Shown piece after piece: positions 45,001-54,108 of a stretch of DNA of 64,000 nucleotides. This stretch comes from Halalkalicoccus jeotgali B3 (lineage in GTDB: Archaea > Halobacteriota > Halobacteria > Halobacteriales > Halalkalicoccaceae): the NCBI RefSeq assembly GCF_000196895.1, contig NC_014297.1, forward strand, positions 1,660,295 through 1,724,294, written 5' to 3'. Positions within the stretch are counted from its first letter, which is position 1. Every line of letters begins with the position of its first letter. The notes below the pieces were generated by a model. The model had not been told where the DNA came from. It saw only the letters and a list, made by a program, of their open reading frames with translations, and did no database searches. Position numbers and translations under genes: made by a program.

Positions 45001-46119
45001 ATGGAACTCACCGCGGAACAGCGCGCGATCCGGGACGTTGTCCGGGAAGTCGCCGTTGAGGAACTCCGGCCCCGCGCGGCCGAGGCCGACCGCACTCAGA
45101 CGTTCCCCGAGGACGCTTGGGACGAGCTGGCGGACCTCGATCTGACGGGTCTCGCCGTCCCCGAGGCCTACGGCGGGTTCGACGCCGACCGGACGACCTA
45201 CAGTCTCGTCAACGAGGAACTGGCCTACGGCCACCTCTCGGTCGCGACCGCGCTTTCGGTACACTGTCTCGCGACCGCCTGTATCGCCCGGTTCGGGACC
45301 GACGGTCTGAAGGAGCGCTGGCTTCCCGAGATGGTTTCGGGCCGGCCCGTCGGGGCGTTTGCCCTCTCGGAACCCGAGGCTGGATCGAATCCCGCGGAGA
45401 TGTCGACCCGGGCCGAACGCGACGGCGAGGAGTACGTCATCGACGGGAAAAAGCAATGGATCACCAACGGCTCGCGGGCGGGCGTCGTGATCCTCTTTGC
45501 GAAGACCGGCGAGAACGAGATCACGCAGTTCCTCGTGCCCGCCGACAGCGACGGACTCGAGGTCGGCAAAAAGGAGGAGAAACTCGGGCTTCGCGCGAGC
45601 GACACGACCGCCCTGCTGTTCGACGGCGTGCGCGTTCCCGAGGAGAACCGTCTCACCGAGGAGGGACGCGGGCTGAGCGCCGCCCTCTCGATCCTGACCG
45701 GCGGGCGGATCGGGATCGCGAGCCAGTCGGTGGGCCTCGCACAGGCCGCGATGGACGACGCGCTCGCCTACGCCACCGAACGCGAGCAGTTCGGCGGCCC
45801 CATCTCGGAGATCCAGACGATCCGGCACAAACTCGCCGACATGGAGACGAAGCTACGAGCCGCCCGGCTGTTGACCCGCGAGGCCGCCCGCAGGGAGGAT
45901 GCGGGCGAGGACCCCCGTCTGGACGCAAGCATCGCCAAATACTTCGCGAGCGAGGCCGCGATGGAGATCACCAACGAGGCCGTCCAGATCCACGGCGGGG
46001 CGGGTTACACGACCGACTTCGACGTTGAGCGTTACTACCGGGACGCGCGGATCACGACCATCTACGAGGGGACGAGCCAGATCCAAAAGAACGTGATCGC
46101 CCGCGAACTGCTGGGGTGA
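45001..46119 (+). CDS. Acyl-CoA dehydrogenase
   Basis: The 372-aa flavoprotein has the family layout: an N-terminal helical domain (QRAIRDVVREVAVEELRPRA), a beta-barrel with FALSEPEAGSNPAEMST and KKQWITNGSRAGVVILFAK, and the C-terminal helical domain with ERYQFGGPI-like EREQFGGPISEIQTI and the tail QIHGGAGYTTDFDVERYYRDAR. Catalytic Glu is probably in YEGTSQIQKNVIAREL. It introduces a double bond into acyl-CoA during beta-oxidation or branched-chain amino-acid breakdown. Substrate length cannot be told from sequence alone. Confidence 0.93.
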   Translation: MELTAEQRAIRDVVREVAVEELRPRAAEADRTQTFPEDAWDELADLDLTGLAVPEAYGGFDADRTTYSLVNEELAYGHLSVATALSVHCLATACIARFGTDGLKERWLPEMVSGRPVGAFALSEPEAGSNPAEMSTRAERDGEEYVIDGKKQWITNGSRAGVVILFAKTGENEITQFLVPADSDGLEVGKKEEKLGLRASDTTALLFDGVRVPEENRLTEEGRGLSAALSILTGGRIGIASQSVGLAQAAMDDALAYATEREQFGGPISEIQTIRHKLADMETKLRAARLLTREAARREDAGEDPRLDASIAKYFASEAAMEITNEAVQIHGGAGYTTDFDVERYYRDARITTIYEGTSQIQKNVIARELLG

Positions 46120-46131
46120 CTCCCGAACGGT

Positions 46132-46362
46132 TCAGACGTACGCGCGGACGTCCCGCGTAATCTGATCGACGTCGTACGTGTCCTCGCTCTTCTCGAAGAC
46201 GATCTCGCCGTCGACCCGGACCTCGAAGATGCCGTGATCGCCCGATACGAGGACGAGTTCGTCGATCTCCTCGCCGAAGTTCGTGAGCAGGGCGTGCTGG
46301 ACGGCTTCGGCGCGTTCGAGGAAGCCACACGGGACGCAGTACTCGATCTCGACGGTGGTCAT
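46132..46362 (-). CDS. SelT/SelW/SelH-like (Rdx) thioredoxin-fold protein
   Basis: The 76-aa protein starts MTTVEIEYCVPCGFLERAEAV; Cys9 and Cys12 form the CxxC redox motif where animal SelW carries selenocysteine. The rest (GIFEVRVDGEIVFEK, YDVDQITRDVRAYV) matches the Rdx fold. It is probably a small cytoplasmic redox protein. It is convergent with the acyl-CoA dehydrogenase gene 12 nt away. Confidence 0.87.
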   Translation of the reverse strand: MTTVEIEYCVPCGFLERAEAVQHALLTNFGEEIDELVLVSGDHGIFEVRVDGEIVFEKSEDTYDVDQITRDVRAYV

Positions 46363-46479
46363 GCACGACGATACGGTCGGACTCGGGATAAAAACCCGCC
46401 TCGCTCACCGCGAGATCGGGTACTCCTCTCGGATGCCGGTGTCGCGATCGTCGTCGACTCGCTCGCCACGGGGCGTGGC

Positions 46480-47718
46480 TCACTCGAACTCCGAGAGCGA
46501 CGCCTGTCCCCGGCGAGCGGCCGAGTCGACGGGGTCCGAGTCGTCCTCACCGGATCCGCCCGCTACACCGTCTCCCCCGACCCAGCCGTCGAGACTCGAC
46601 TGTGCGGCCGCGCCGAACTCCAGATTCGAGACGCGCACGCCGATCTTTCGGATCCGCTCGCCCTCGAACTCGGAGAGGAGGTCCCGCACGATCCGATCGA
46701 CCAGATCGGGGTCGTCGACGGGACCGGAAAGCGAGCGCGCCCGCGTGTTCACGTCGAAGGGCGGTGTGACGACCTTGATTCCGACGGTGCGATAGAGCGC
46801 GTCCTTCCGGGTGGCACGCTCCGTAACCGCCGCAGCGAGCGCCAGCGCGCGCTCCTCGATGGCCTCGTAGTCGGCCGTCGGTTCGACGAACGCCGATTCA
46901 CGCGAGAGGCTCTTGGGGCGTCCCTTCGGGGTCACCTCGCGGTCGTCCTCGCCGCGGGCCCGATCGTAGAGGTCCCCGCCGCGCTCGCCGAACGCCGAGA
47001 GGAGCGCGTGGCGATCCGCGCCTGCCAGCTCCCCCGCCGTCCCGATCCCGCGCTCGCGGAGGGTCCGTGCGGTGACGGGCCCGACGCCGTGGAGCTCTTC
47101 GACCGGAACGGGCGCGAGAAAGTCGCGTACCTCCCCGGGCTGGACGACCACGAGTCCGTCCGGTTTCTCTGCGTCGCTCGCGATCTTTGCGGTGCTCATG
47201 TTCGGGGCGATCCCGACGCTTGCGACCACGCCGATCTCCTGTTCGATCCGGTCTTTGATCCGCCGGGCGAACGCCTCCGCGTCGTCCCACGTCGTCCGTT
47301 CGGTGACGTCGAGGTACGCCTCATCGATGCTCACCTCGCGGACGACTTCGGCGTTTTCGTGGAGTATCCCCCGGACCTCCTCGCTCACCGACTCGTAGAA
47401 CGGGATGTCGACGGGGCGGTAGAAGCCCGAGCGTTCGATATCGAGGTGCGCGTCGGTCGCGGCCGCCCGCTTTCGCGGAAGGTGTTCGAGGGCCGCCGAG
47501 ATCGCCTGTGCGCTCTCGACGCCGAAGGCGCGGGCCTCGTAGCTCGCGGTCGCGACTGCGCCGTTGTCGGTGCCGGGTTCGTATCCCATCCCAACGACGA
47601 GGGGCTCGCCCTCGAGAGCGGGTTCGCGAAGGCGCTCACAGGCGGCGTAAAAGCAGTCCATGTCGGCGTGGGCGACGATCCGTGCCTCCGATTCGGTACC
47701 CGGCAGCCGCGCTCCCAT
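46480..47718 (-). CDS. dinB: DNA polymerase IV (Y family)
   Basis: The 412-aa translesion polymerase has catalytic Asp19 and Asp21 in HADMDCFYAACE, the SIDEAYLD motif with Asp/Glu of the palm, and little-finger sequence ending in a Gly/Asp-rich linker. The final residues QASLSEFE fit a PCNA-interacting QxxLxxF box. It bypasses damaged bases at low fidelity. An ATG is taken at 47718; no closer promoter decides it. Confidence 0.94.
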   Translation of the reverse strand: MGARLPGTESEARIVAHADMDCFYAACERLREPALEGEPLVVGMGYEPGTDNGAVATASYEARAFGVESAQAISAALEHLPRKRAAATDAHLDIERSGFYRPVDIPFYESVSEEVRGILHENAEVVREVSIDEAYLDVTERTTWDDAEAFARRIKDRIEQEIGVVASVGIAPNMSTAKIASDAEKPDGLVVVQPGEVRDFLAPVPVEELHGVGPVTARTLRERGIGTAGELAGADRHALLSAFGERGGDLYDRARGEDDREVTPKGRPKSLSRESAFVEPTADYEAIEERALALAAAVTERATRKDALYRTVGIKVVTPPFDVNTRARSLSGPVDDPDLVDRIVRDLLSEFEGERIRKIGVRVSNLEFGAAAQSSLDGWVGGDGVAGGSGEDDSDPVDSAARRGQASLSEFE

Positions 47719-47817
47719 CGTCGACTATGCGTGGCGGCCGGTGTTAAGCGCCGCGGCTACGGGACCGACACCGACCGTCGAGGTTCGCAACGACACCTGG
47801 TATCGATTTGCATAGGC

Positions 47818-48099
47818 TCACGCCGGCGGACGACGATACCGCCAGCCGCTCGCTGCGACACTGATTATTACCAACGCGAAGAAGGCGACGGCGAGCCACC
47901 GTCCCGTTTGCGTCCCGACGAAGTCGGCGAGCGCTCCCAGCAGGTCGAGACCGAACGCCTGCCCGAGCGCAAACAACAACAGGACGGTTCCCAGGACGAC
48001 CAATCCCGTTCTGACGATCCCACGGGCCAGAAACGCGGTCGTCCGTTCTTTGGTCGGCCTCTCGTGGGCACTCTCCGAACGCGTCTCTCGTTCTGCCAT
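47818..48099 (-). CDS. Small two-segment haloarchaeal membrane protein
   Basis: The 93-aa protein has a polar, charged N-terminus (MAERETRSESAHERPTKERTT) and two membrane segments (GIVRTGLVVLGTVLLLFALGQ and RWLAVAFFALVIISVAASGW). No family is recognised. The ATG at 48099 is supported by a GTATTAATC element about 27 nt upstream, inside the 40-nt gap from the regulator gene. An alternative ATG at 48105 adds two residues. Confidence 0.72.
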   Translation of the reverse strand: MAERETRSESAHERPTKERTTAFLARGIVRTGLVVLGTVLLLFALGQAFGLDLLGALADFVGTQTGRWLAVAFFALVIISVAASGWRYRRPPA

Positions 48100-48121
48100 G
48101 ACCATTCATACCAGCTATCTG

Positions 48122-48130
48122 ATTAATACT
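48122..48130 (-). promoter_or_regulatory. TATA-like box for 93-aa membrane gene
   Basis: The minus-strand AGTATTAAT is centred about 27 nt before ATG 48099. Confidence 0.45.
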
Positions 48131-48139
48131 ATGGGGGCG

Positions 48140-49009
48140 CTAATCGGGACGGTCGTGGTCAGCGACCAGTTCGAGATGGGGTTCGAGCGCCTCGATCGCA
48201 GGGCAACCCGTGACGTGGGTCTCCCCGACCGAGATCAGGCCCGCGTCCTCGAGTTTCGGGAGGTGTGAATGGTGCATCGAGATCTCGATGCGATCCGCGT
48301 CAGCGTCGGGTTCGTGATGGGCGATCCGCTTGACGAGCGCCGAGAGGGGTACCGAACCGTCGCGTTCGTATATATATCGTAGCACGTGCTGACGACGGGA
48401 ATCACGCAGTACGTCGAAGGCCGTTTCGGGGGTGATCGTCGGGGTCGGGTCCTCCGGTTCATGGACGGAATCGAAGAGTGGTTCGAGCGTCCGGACGATC
48501 CGGTCGTCGGTGGCCGACGGATCGAGCGAGAACTGCGAGATCGCGTCGATCCCTGCGAGTCGTCGGGTCAGGACGTGCAGGAACCGGAACGCCGCTCGAG
48601 ACCCGACGCGGTCGATCAGACACTCCAGCGAGTGAAAACAGACGAGCGTCGTCCCCTCGGTCCAGTCGTCGAGAAACAGGCTGATCGTCGTCCCTAGTTC
48701 CGCTAGATCCGTCGGGTTCCGGACGGCAGCCGTGATGTCACACCCCGATCGGGAGATGGGCGCGGCGCCGCTCGAACTGTCGCTCCCGGTGCCGACCGAG
48801 ATCGCCCCGAAGGCGGCGGGTCTCTCCTCGATCCGGTCGTGCCACGTCTTCTTGAGACTCCGGTGATCCCACCCGTAGGCAACGACCAGTACGTTCCACT
48901 CCTCCGTGAATTCGCCCTGCACGAGGACTCGCTCGATGTCCTCGACCGGGCTCGTCTTCGGGGCGAGAACCAGGTCGTTTCGGGCTTCGTGCGTAGTCAT
49001 CTGTGACAT
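48140..49009 (-). CDS. Haloarchaeal regulator with DUF7504-like sensor and DUF7344-like HTH
   Basis: The 289-aa protein has an N-terminal ATP-grasp/RecA-like (DUF7504-type) sensory half (NVLVVAYGWDHRSLKKTWHDRI, LFLDDWTEGTTLVCFHSLECLI) and a C-terminal DUF7344-type winged helix (ETAFDVLRDSRRQHVLRYIYERDGSVPLSALV, given split). Proteins of this plan are common haloarchaeal transcriptional regulators of unknown signal. The ATG at 49009 fits an AAATAGATA element about 27 nt upstream. It is divergent from the MscS gene and could control it. Confidence 0.78.
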   Translation of the reverse strand: MSQMTTHEARNDLVLAPKTSPVEDIERVLVQGEFTEEWNVLVVAYGWDHRSLKKTWHDRIEERPAAFGAISVGTGSDSSSGAAPISRSGCDITAAVRNPTDLAELGTTISLFLDDWTEGTTLVCFHSLECLIDRVGSRAAFRFLHVLTRRLAGIDAISQFSLDPSATDDRIVRTLEPLFDSVHEPEDPTPTITPETAFDVLRDSRRQHVLRYIYERDGSVPLSALVKRIAHHEPDADADRIEISMHHSHLPKLEDAGLISVGETHVTGCPAIEALEPHLELVADHDRPD

Positions 49010-49147
49010 GGTAAGTACATCCTAATTACATATCTATTTGACTTGATGTATTATAAACATACTGTGCGACGACGGCCCACGACAGAGCGGTCGCCGCCCG
49101 TTCGGAGGCTACGGGTACGATCGCCCGCAGATGACGGGCGAACACTA

Positions 49148-49156
49148 AAACATATC
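49148..49156 (+). promoter_or_regulatory. TATA box of MscS gene
   Basis: AAACATATC lies about 34 nt before ATG 49186, giving a start a few bases upstream of the ATG. Confidence 0.45.
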
Positions 49157-49185
49157 ACCGTCGTGAGTGTAGGTAGCTAAACGAG

Positions 49186-50343
49186 ATGTCGGCTGACACC
49201 ACCGGAGGTCACCCCCCCGCAGCCCTCCGAACGGAGTGGATCATCGAGTTACAGCAGTCGTACTTCTCGGCGACGGGCGTGCAACTCCTCGCAACGGTGG
49301 TGATCGGTGTGCTAGTCATCCTCGCAATGAAGTTCGGCCGTCGCCTGGAAACCCTCGTCGATCACCGCTACGGCCGTAACGTCGGGGAAGCCAGTCGGGT
49401 CATCTGGCTGCTGGCGGTCGTCGCCACCGGTGTCTACTCGCTGAGCATCGTCTGGCACGTCACCTACTTCATCGATATCGTCTTCAGAACGCTCGCGATC
49501 GATCGTTGGACGGCGGTCCAGCAGTTCATGACGATCGCGATCGTGCTGGTCGCGTACCTGCTGATTCGCTTTGCCAACCGGTCGATCGACCAACTCCAGC
49601 GGACCTCGTCGCTGACCAAACACCAGAGTGAAGTCGCCTACCACGTCTCGGACATCGGAATCGCGCTGGGGACGATGACGCTCGTGCTCACGCTGTGGGG
49701 GGTCGACCTGACCAACATCTTCATCGGCGCGGGCGCGATCACCGCGATCGTCGGACTGGCCGCACGCGAGACGCTCGCGGCGGTGCTTGCGGGGTTCATC
49801 CTGCTGTTTTCCCGCCCCTTCCGTGTCGGCGACTGGATCGAAGTCAAGGACCACTCGGGGATCGTCAAGGACGTGACGATCTTCAACACGAAGATCCAGA
49901 CCTTCAGCGACGAACACGTGCTGGTGCCAAACGACATCATCACCGAGAGCGACCTCACGAACCTCTCGCGAAACGACCAGCTCCGCGTCGAAGTCGAGGT
50001 CGGAATCGACTACGAAACCGACGTTCACTACGCCCGCGAGGTCGTCGTCGAGGCCGTCGAGGATCTGGACTCGATCCGCTCCTCGCCCGACCCACACGTG
50101 ATCGCGAAGCGCTTTGCCGACTCCTCGATCCTGCTCGAGGTGCGTGTGTGGATCGGCGAGCCCACGATGCGCCGGCGCTGGAACGCGAGGACGGACGCGA
50201 TCGAGGCGATCAAGGACGCGTTCGACCGCGAGGGGATCACCATCCCGTACCCACAGCGCGTGCAGTCCGCACGTGGTGACGGGTTCGATGTCGGCGTCCC
50301 GTCGACGGACGAGACGACCGCCGTCTCGGTCGGGAACGAGTAA
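49186..50343 (+). CDS. MscS-family mechanosensitive ion channel
   Basis: The 385-aa protein has four to five N-terminal hydrophobic segments, then the MscS pore helix region IFIGAGAITAIVGLAARETLAAVLAGFILLFSRPFRVGDWI (given in pieces: GAGAITAIVGLAARETL and SRPFRVGDWIEVKDHSG) and a beta/alpha cytoplasmic vestibule (LVPNDIITESDLTNLSR). It should open on membrane tension after osmotic down-shock. A DUF7344-type regulator is divergent. Confidence 0.92.
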   Translation: MSADTTGGHPPAALRTEWIIELQQSYFSATGVQLLATVVIGVLVILAMKFGRRLETLVDHRYGRNVGEASRVIWLLAVVATGVYSLSIVWHVTYFIDIVFRTLAIDRWTAVQQFMTIAIVLVAYLLIRFANRSIDQLQRTSSLTKHQSEVAYHVSDIGIALGTMTLVLTLWGVDLTNIFIGAGAITAIVGLAARETLAAVLAGFILLFSRPFRVGDWIEVKDHSGIVKDVTIFNTKIQTFSDEHVLVPNDIITESDLTNLSRNDQLRVEVEVGIDYETDVHYAREVVVEAVEDLDSIRSSPDPHVIAKRFADSSILLEVRVWIGEPTMRRRWNARTDAIEAIKDAFDREGITIPYPQRVQSARGDGFDVGVPSTDETTAVSVGNE

Positions 50344-50353
50344 TACCACGCGG

Positions 50354-50360
50354 TTATATA
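50354..50360 (+). promoter_or_regulatory. TATA box of Nramp operon
   Basis: TTATATA is centred 26 nt before ATG 50383, supporting a leaderless start. Confidence 0.6.
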
Positions 50361-50382
50361 CTCGCGGGTAAAAGCGGAGACG

Positions 50383-51711
50383 ATGATGGAGACGGGACGA
50401 GAGTCCGGGAAACGACTGGGACCGACCTGGCTCGCGGGGGCGATCGCGGCGGGGCCGGCGACGATGGCGAGTTTGTTGAGTGCAGGTGCGGGCTACGGCT
50501 ATGCGCTTTTGTGGGTCGTGATCCTCTCTGCGCTTTTGGGTGCACTCGGGCAGTATCTGGCCGCCCGCCTCGCGCTCTTTACCGAACGGGGGATCGTCTC
50601 GACCGTCGAATCCCACCTCGGGGCGGGGTGGGCGTGGGTGCTCGTGATCGACGTGGTGCTCGCCGCCGGCCTCGCGCAGTTGGTGATCATGAAGACCGTC
50701 GCCGACGTGAGCAGCGTTCTCACCGGCGTCGACGCCCGGGTCTGGGGCGTCCTCTGGGCACTCGTCCTCGCGATCGGGCTGGCCGGCGGCGGCTACCGTA
50801 TCGCCGAGGTCGGCGCGAAACTCCTCGTCTCGCTCGTGGTGGTGCTGTTCGTCGCGACGGCGATCGTCGTCCCGATCGACCCCGGAGCCGCCGCGGGCGG
50901 GCTGGTACCGCGGATTCCAGCGGGCCTCTCGGGCGCGCTCGTCGCCGCGGGTGTGCTGGGCGGCGCCGTCCACGTCACCTTACTCGTGATGCAGAGCTAC
51001 ACCATGCGTGCACGTGGTTGGACGCGCGCGGACGGCGCGCTCGCCCGCTTCGACATCGGATCGTCGATGCTGCTCGCCTTCGGCGGGTACAGCCTCGCCA
51101 TCTTCCTCGTCGCGGCGAGCGTCCTCCATACCCCCGGGATCGACGCCGCCACGATCACCGCGATCGGGGCGGGACAAGCGCTCGAACCCGCCGTGGGCAC
51201 GGCTGCCACGTGGCTCTTCTTGCTCGGGCTGCTTGGTGCTGCGGTCTCCACGCTCGGGGGCAATACCGTCGTCCCGCCGTACGCGCTCGCCGACAAACTG
51301 GGGTGGGGTCAGTCGGTCGCTGACCCGCGATACCGTGCGCTCGTGGTCTGTGTCGCGCTCGCCTCCGCGCTCGGGGCCTTTCTGGAAGGGTCGTTTTTCT
51401 CGCTTCTGGTACTCGTCCTCGCGTTCGGGCTGGTCGGTACGCCCTTCGCGATCGTCGTGATCCTCCTGTTGCTCAACGACTCCGGCGTGGTCGAGGAGCC
51501 CCTTTCGTTGCCCGCGAACCTCGGCGGGCTCGTGTTGCTCGGTGTGGCGCTCGTCACCGCCGGCACGTTCGTCCGCGAGCAGGCCGCCGCGATCGCCGAT
51601 CCGCTCTCGGCGTTCGTCGTCGTCTTCGCCGCCGGGATCGGCCTCGCAACCGCACTCTTGCTCGTGCGGTTCGTCCGCACCGCGCAGCGATCCACTGCCG
51701 TCGAGGCATGA
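50383..51711 (+). CDS. Nramp-family divalent metal transporter
   Basis: The 442-aa protein has about eleven membrane segments and the Nramp features AGAIAAGPATMASLLSAGAGYGYALLW (first helix region with the DPGN-like turn replaced) and a broken helix VLGGAVHVTLLVMQSYTMRARGW. The canonical DPGN and MPH metal motifs are not obvious: the first helix reads GPATMASLL and helix 6 AVHVTLLVMQS. So metal choice is uncertain; it may be a divergent, haloarchaeal type (Mn, Fe or Mg). Its stop overlaps the next gene as ATGA. Confidence 0.78.
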   Translation: MMETGRESGKRLGPTWLAGAIAAGPATMASLLSAGAGYGYALLWVVILSALLGALGQYLAARLALFTERGIVSTVESHLGAGWAWVLVIDVVLAAGLAQLVIMKTVADVSSVLTGVDARVWGVLWALVLAIGLAGGGYRIAEVGAKLLVSLVVVLFVATAIVVPIDPGAAAGGLVPRIPAGLSGALVAAGVLGGAVHVTLLVMQSYTMRARGWTRADGALARFDIGSSMLLAFGGYSLAIFLVAASVLHTPGIDAATITAIGAGQALEPAVGTAATWLFLLGLLGAAVSTLGGNTVVPPYALADKLGWGQSVADPRYRALVVCVALASALGAFLEGSFFSLLVLVLAFGLVGTPFAIVVILLLLNDSGVVEEPLSLPANLGGLVLLGVALVTAGTFVREQAAAIADPLSAFVVVFAAGIGLATALLLVRFVRTAQRSTAVEA

Positions 51712-52247
51712 CGCTCCCGACGAGCGGACGGATTCTGCTGACCGGCCCCTCGAACGTCGGCAAGACCCGCCAGACCGCGCGGGCGCTCGCCGCGTGGGTC
51801 GAAGAACACGGGGCCGAGGGCGTCGCGATCCTCGAGTTCGCCCCCCAACTCGAACGCGAGGGGGTCCTGCTTGGCGGTCGACTCGACCGTTTCATCCACC
51901 TCCCTGAGCGGGCGTGGACCGGAATCCTCGACGCGCGTGCCCCGCGCGCCGAGGGCGATACGGAGGCGAAAGCGCTGGCGCTCGCCCGGGCGAACGCCCG
52001 CGAGGGGATACAACTTATCGAATCGATGCCGCCCTCCCGAGCCGTCTTCGTCAACGACGCGACGATCCCCTTCCAGCACGCTGGCGACGTCGAAGCCTTG
52101 CTCGTCGCCTGCGAGGGCGCCGAGTTCGTCGTGATGAACGCCTTCGCGGGCGAGGAGCTGGGGACCGACGACTTGATCTCGCGTCGCGAGCGGGAGGCGA
52201 GGAGGCGATTGGCCGACTGGGCCGACACGCACGAGGAGCTACGATGA
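51708..52247 (+). CDS. Unknown P-loop protein coupled to Nramp transporter
   Basis: The 179-aa soluble protein has a Walker A GPSNVGKT (13-20) after a short strand RILLTG, and possible Walker B-type strands VAILEFAPQL and SRAVFVNDATIPF. No family is recognised; a kinase-, GTPase- or NTP-dependent regulator role fits the P-loop. Translation is coupled to the upstream Nramp gene by ATGA, which suggests a joint function, such as nucleotide-dependent control of transport. No membrane segment. Confidence 0.75.
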   Translation: MTLPTSGRILLTGPSNVGKTRQTARALAAWVEEHGAEGVAILEFAPQLEREGVLLGGRLDRFIHLPERAWTGILDARAPRAEGDTEAKALALARANAREGIQLIESMPPSRAVFVNDATIPFQHAGDVEALLVACEGAEFVVMNAFAGEELGTDDLISRREREARRRLADWADTHEELR

Positions 52248-52572
52248 CCGTCTCAGGCTGCGATACGAGTGGCGGTGGGTTAGGACTCGCAGACGTGACA
52301 TGATCCACTCCGTTTCCGACTAGATCCGAAACCCGTCGGAGCGTGTCGATCGCTCGGGCCTCGATATAGCCGCCTGCTATAGCTTCTGGTTTCGAACTCA
52401 GTTGAGGTTCCCCGAGTTCGATAGGAGACGTAGTAACTACAGAGGCGGATTCCGGCAAATGACAGGTGTGCAAACGACTATCGTAGTTTGTGCCGTAGGT
52501 GATCTAGCGCTCTCTCTGGGAGGGGATGGAAACGACGAGGCATCGAGATGAGCGCGAAAGACGGGGGAGACA
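52248..52572. other. 325-bp gene-free region before FAD oxidoreductase
   Basis: No convincing frame or promoter was found. Base composition is lower in GC than in neighbouring genes. It may hold the control region of the frameshifted FAD gene. Confidence 0.45.
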
Positions 52573-52689
52573 ATGACAACGACAGTAGACGCTAACGGAA
52601 TCGAGGATTTCGAAGGGGTGTTACGGGGGGAACTGATCCGACCTGAAGACCCGAACTTCAACGAAGCGCGCGCGATATACAACCGATGA
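52573..52689 (+). pseudogene. N-terminal fragment of FAD oxidoreductase (frame 1)
   Basis: The 38 codons from ATG 52573 encode MTTTVDANGIEDFEGVLRG and end EARAIYNR, which is the usual N-terminus of this FAD enzyme family up to the residue before Met in YN-x-MIDKHPAV. The frame stops at TGA 52687-52689, which overlaps the ATG of the next frame (ATGA). A missing base at 52683-52685 would join the two. Confidence 0.6.
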
Positions 52690-53954
52690 TCGACAAGCAC
52701 CCGGCAGTGATCGCCAAGTGCGTCGATGTGGCGGACGTGATCGCGGCTGTGAATTTCGGCCGCGAATCCGACCTCGAGACCGCCATCCGTAGCGGTGGCC
52801 ACAATGGACCGGGGCTGGCACTGGTGGACGATGGACTGGTCATCGACCTTTCCGATATGAGGGGGATTCGCGTCGATCCCGACGAGCAGACGGTGCGCGT
52901 CGAGGCCGGGTGCACGTGGGGGGACGTCGACCACGCTACCCACGCTTTCGGGCTGGCGACGGTCAGCGGAGTCATCTCCACGACCGGTGTCGGGGGGCTA
53001 ACCCTCGGCGGCGGTCATGGCTATCTAACCCGCAAGTACGGCCTGACTATCGACAATCTCGTAAGCGCGGATGTCGTGCTGGCCGATGGACGGCTGGTTC
53101 ACGCGAGTGAGGACGAGCATCCGGACCTGTTCTGGGCGCTGCGCGGCGGTGGCGGCAACTTCGGTGTGGCCACTTCGTTCGAGTTCCAGGCACATCCAGT
53201 CGAGACGGTCGTCGCCGGACCGCTGTTCTGGCCGATCGAGGAACTCGAGACCACCATGCGCTGGTACCGTGAGTGGCTGCCCCAAGCGCCCGAGGACGTC
53301 TACGCCTTTTATTTGATCGCGGAGGTGCCCGGCGACCCCTTCCCGGAGGAACTCCATGGCGAGAACGTCTGTGGACTGATGTGGTGCTATTTAGGGCCGA
53401 ATGACCGGATCGATGATGTACTCGAACCAGCCCGCGACATCGCCGAACCGCTGTTCGAGCACATCGAGGAGATGCCCTATTCGACGGTCCAAGGGATGTT
53501 CGATCCGTTGTACCCACCTGGAGATCACTGGTACTGGAAAGGTGACTTCGTGCGCGACCTGACCGACGAGGCCATTGCAGAACATCAGCGCTTTAGGGAG
53601 GTACCGACGCCACAGTCAACGATGCACCTCTATCCCGTTAACGGGGCCGTCAACCACGTTGACGCGGACGAGACCGCTTGGCGTTATCGCGACGCGAACT
53701 GGTCGATGGTCATCGTAGGCGTTGATCCGGATTCGGCCAAGAGTGAAGAGATCACTACATGGGCCCAAGAGTACTGGGAAGCGCTACATCCATATTCGGC
53801 CGATGGCTCGTACATCAACTTCATGATGGAAGAGGGCCAGGACCGAATACGCGCGACGTATGGCGATAATTACGAGCGGTTACAGGAGGTCAAGGCCAGG
53901 TACGATCCCGACAACTTCTTCGACGTGAACCAGAACATCCAGCCGGCGGACTGA
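52686..53954 (+). CDS. BBE-like FAD-linked oxidoreductase (main frame)
   Basis: The 422-aa frame has the PCMH/FAD_binding_4 features IRSGGHNGPGLALVDDGLVIDLS with the His for covalent FAD, TTGVGGLTLGGGHGYLTRKYGL, ALRGGGGNFGVAT, and the C-terminal berberine-bridge motif YDPDNFFDVNQNI. Such enzymes oxidise sugars or alcohols with oxygen. The N-terminal 38 residues lie in another frame upstream, so either the protein is made from a frameshift or internal start, or the gene is broken. Third-position GC is lower than in the neighbours, suggesting transfer. Confidence 0.75.
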   Translation: MIDKHPAVIAKCVDVADVIAAVNFGRESDLETAIRSGGHNGPGLALVDDGLVIDLSDMRGIRVDPDEQTVRVEAGCTWGDVDHATHAFGLATVSGVISTTGVGGLTLGGGHGYLTRKYGLTIDNLVSADVVLADGRLVHASEDEHPDLFWALRGGGGNFGVATSFEFQAHPVETVVAGPLFWPIEELETTMRWYREWLPQAPEDVYAFYLIAEVPGDPFPEELHGENVCGLMWCYLGPNDRIDDVLEPARDIAEPLFEHIEEMPYSTVQGMFDPLYPPGDHWYWKGDFVRDLTDEAIAEHQRFREVPTPQSTMHLYPVNGAVNHVDADETAWRYRDANWSMVIVGVDPDSAKSEEITTWAQEYWEALHPYSADGSYINFMMEEGQDRIRATYGDNYERLQEVKARYDPDNFFDVNQNIQPAD

Positions 53955-54108
53955 GGCTGGAGCACTCGTTTCAGTCATCGATTGTGCCACGGCCGAGACG
54001 GACCTGCCACATTCGCGCCTGATATTCAGCACGAGGTTCGGAACGCCTCGGCCACGGATACGTCCGACAGGCCGGTTTCGATACGGGAGACGCGAGTCGA
54101 GGTTCCAG

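Noticed and set aside
46234-48126. 630-codon plus-strand frame across dinB
   Set aside because: It covers dinB antisense, where the polymerase motifs are clear.
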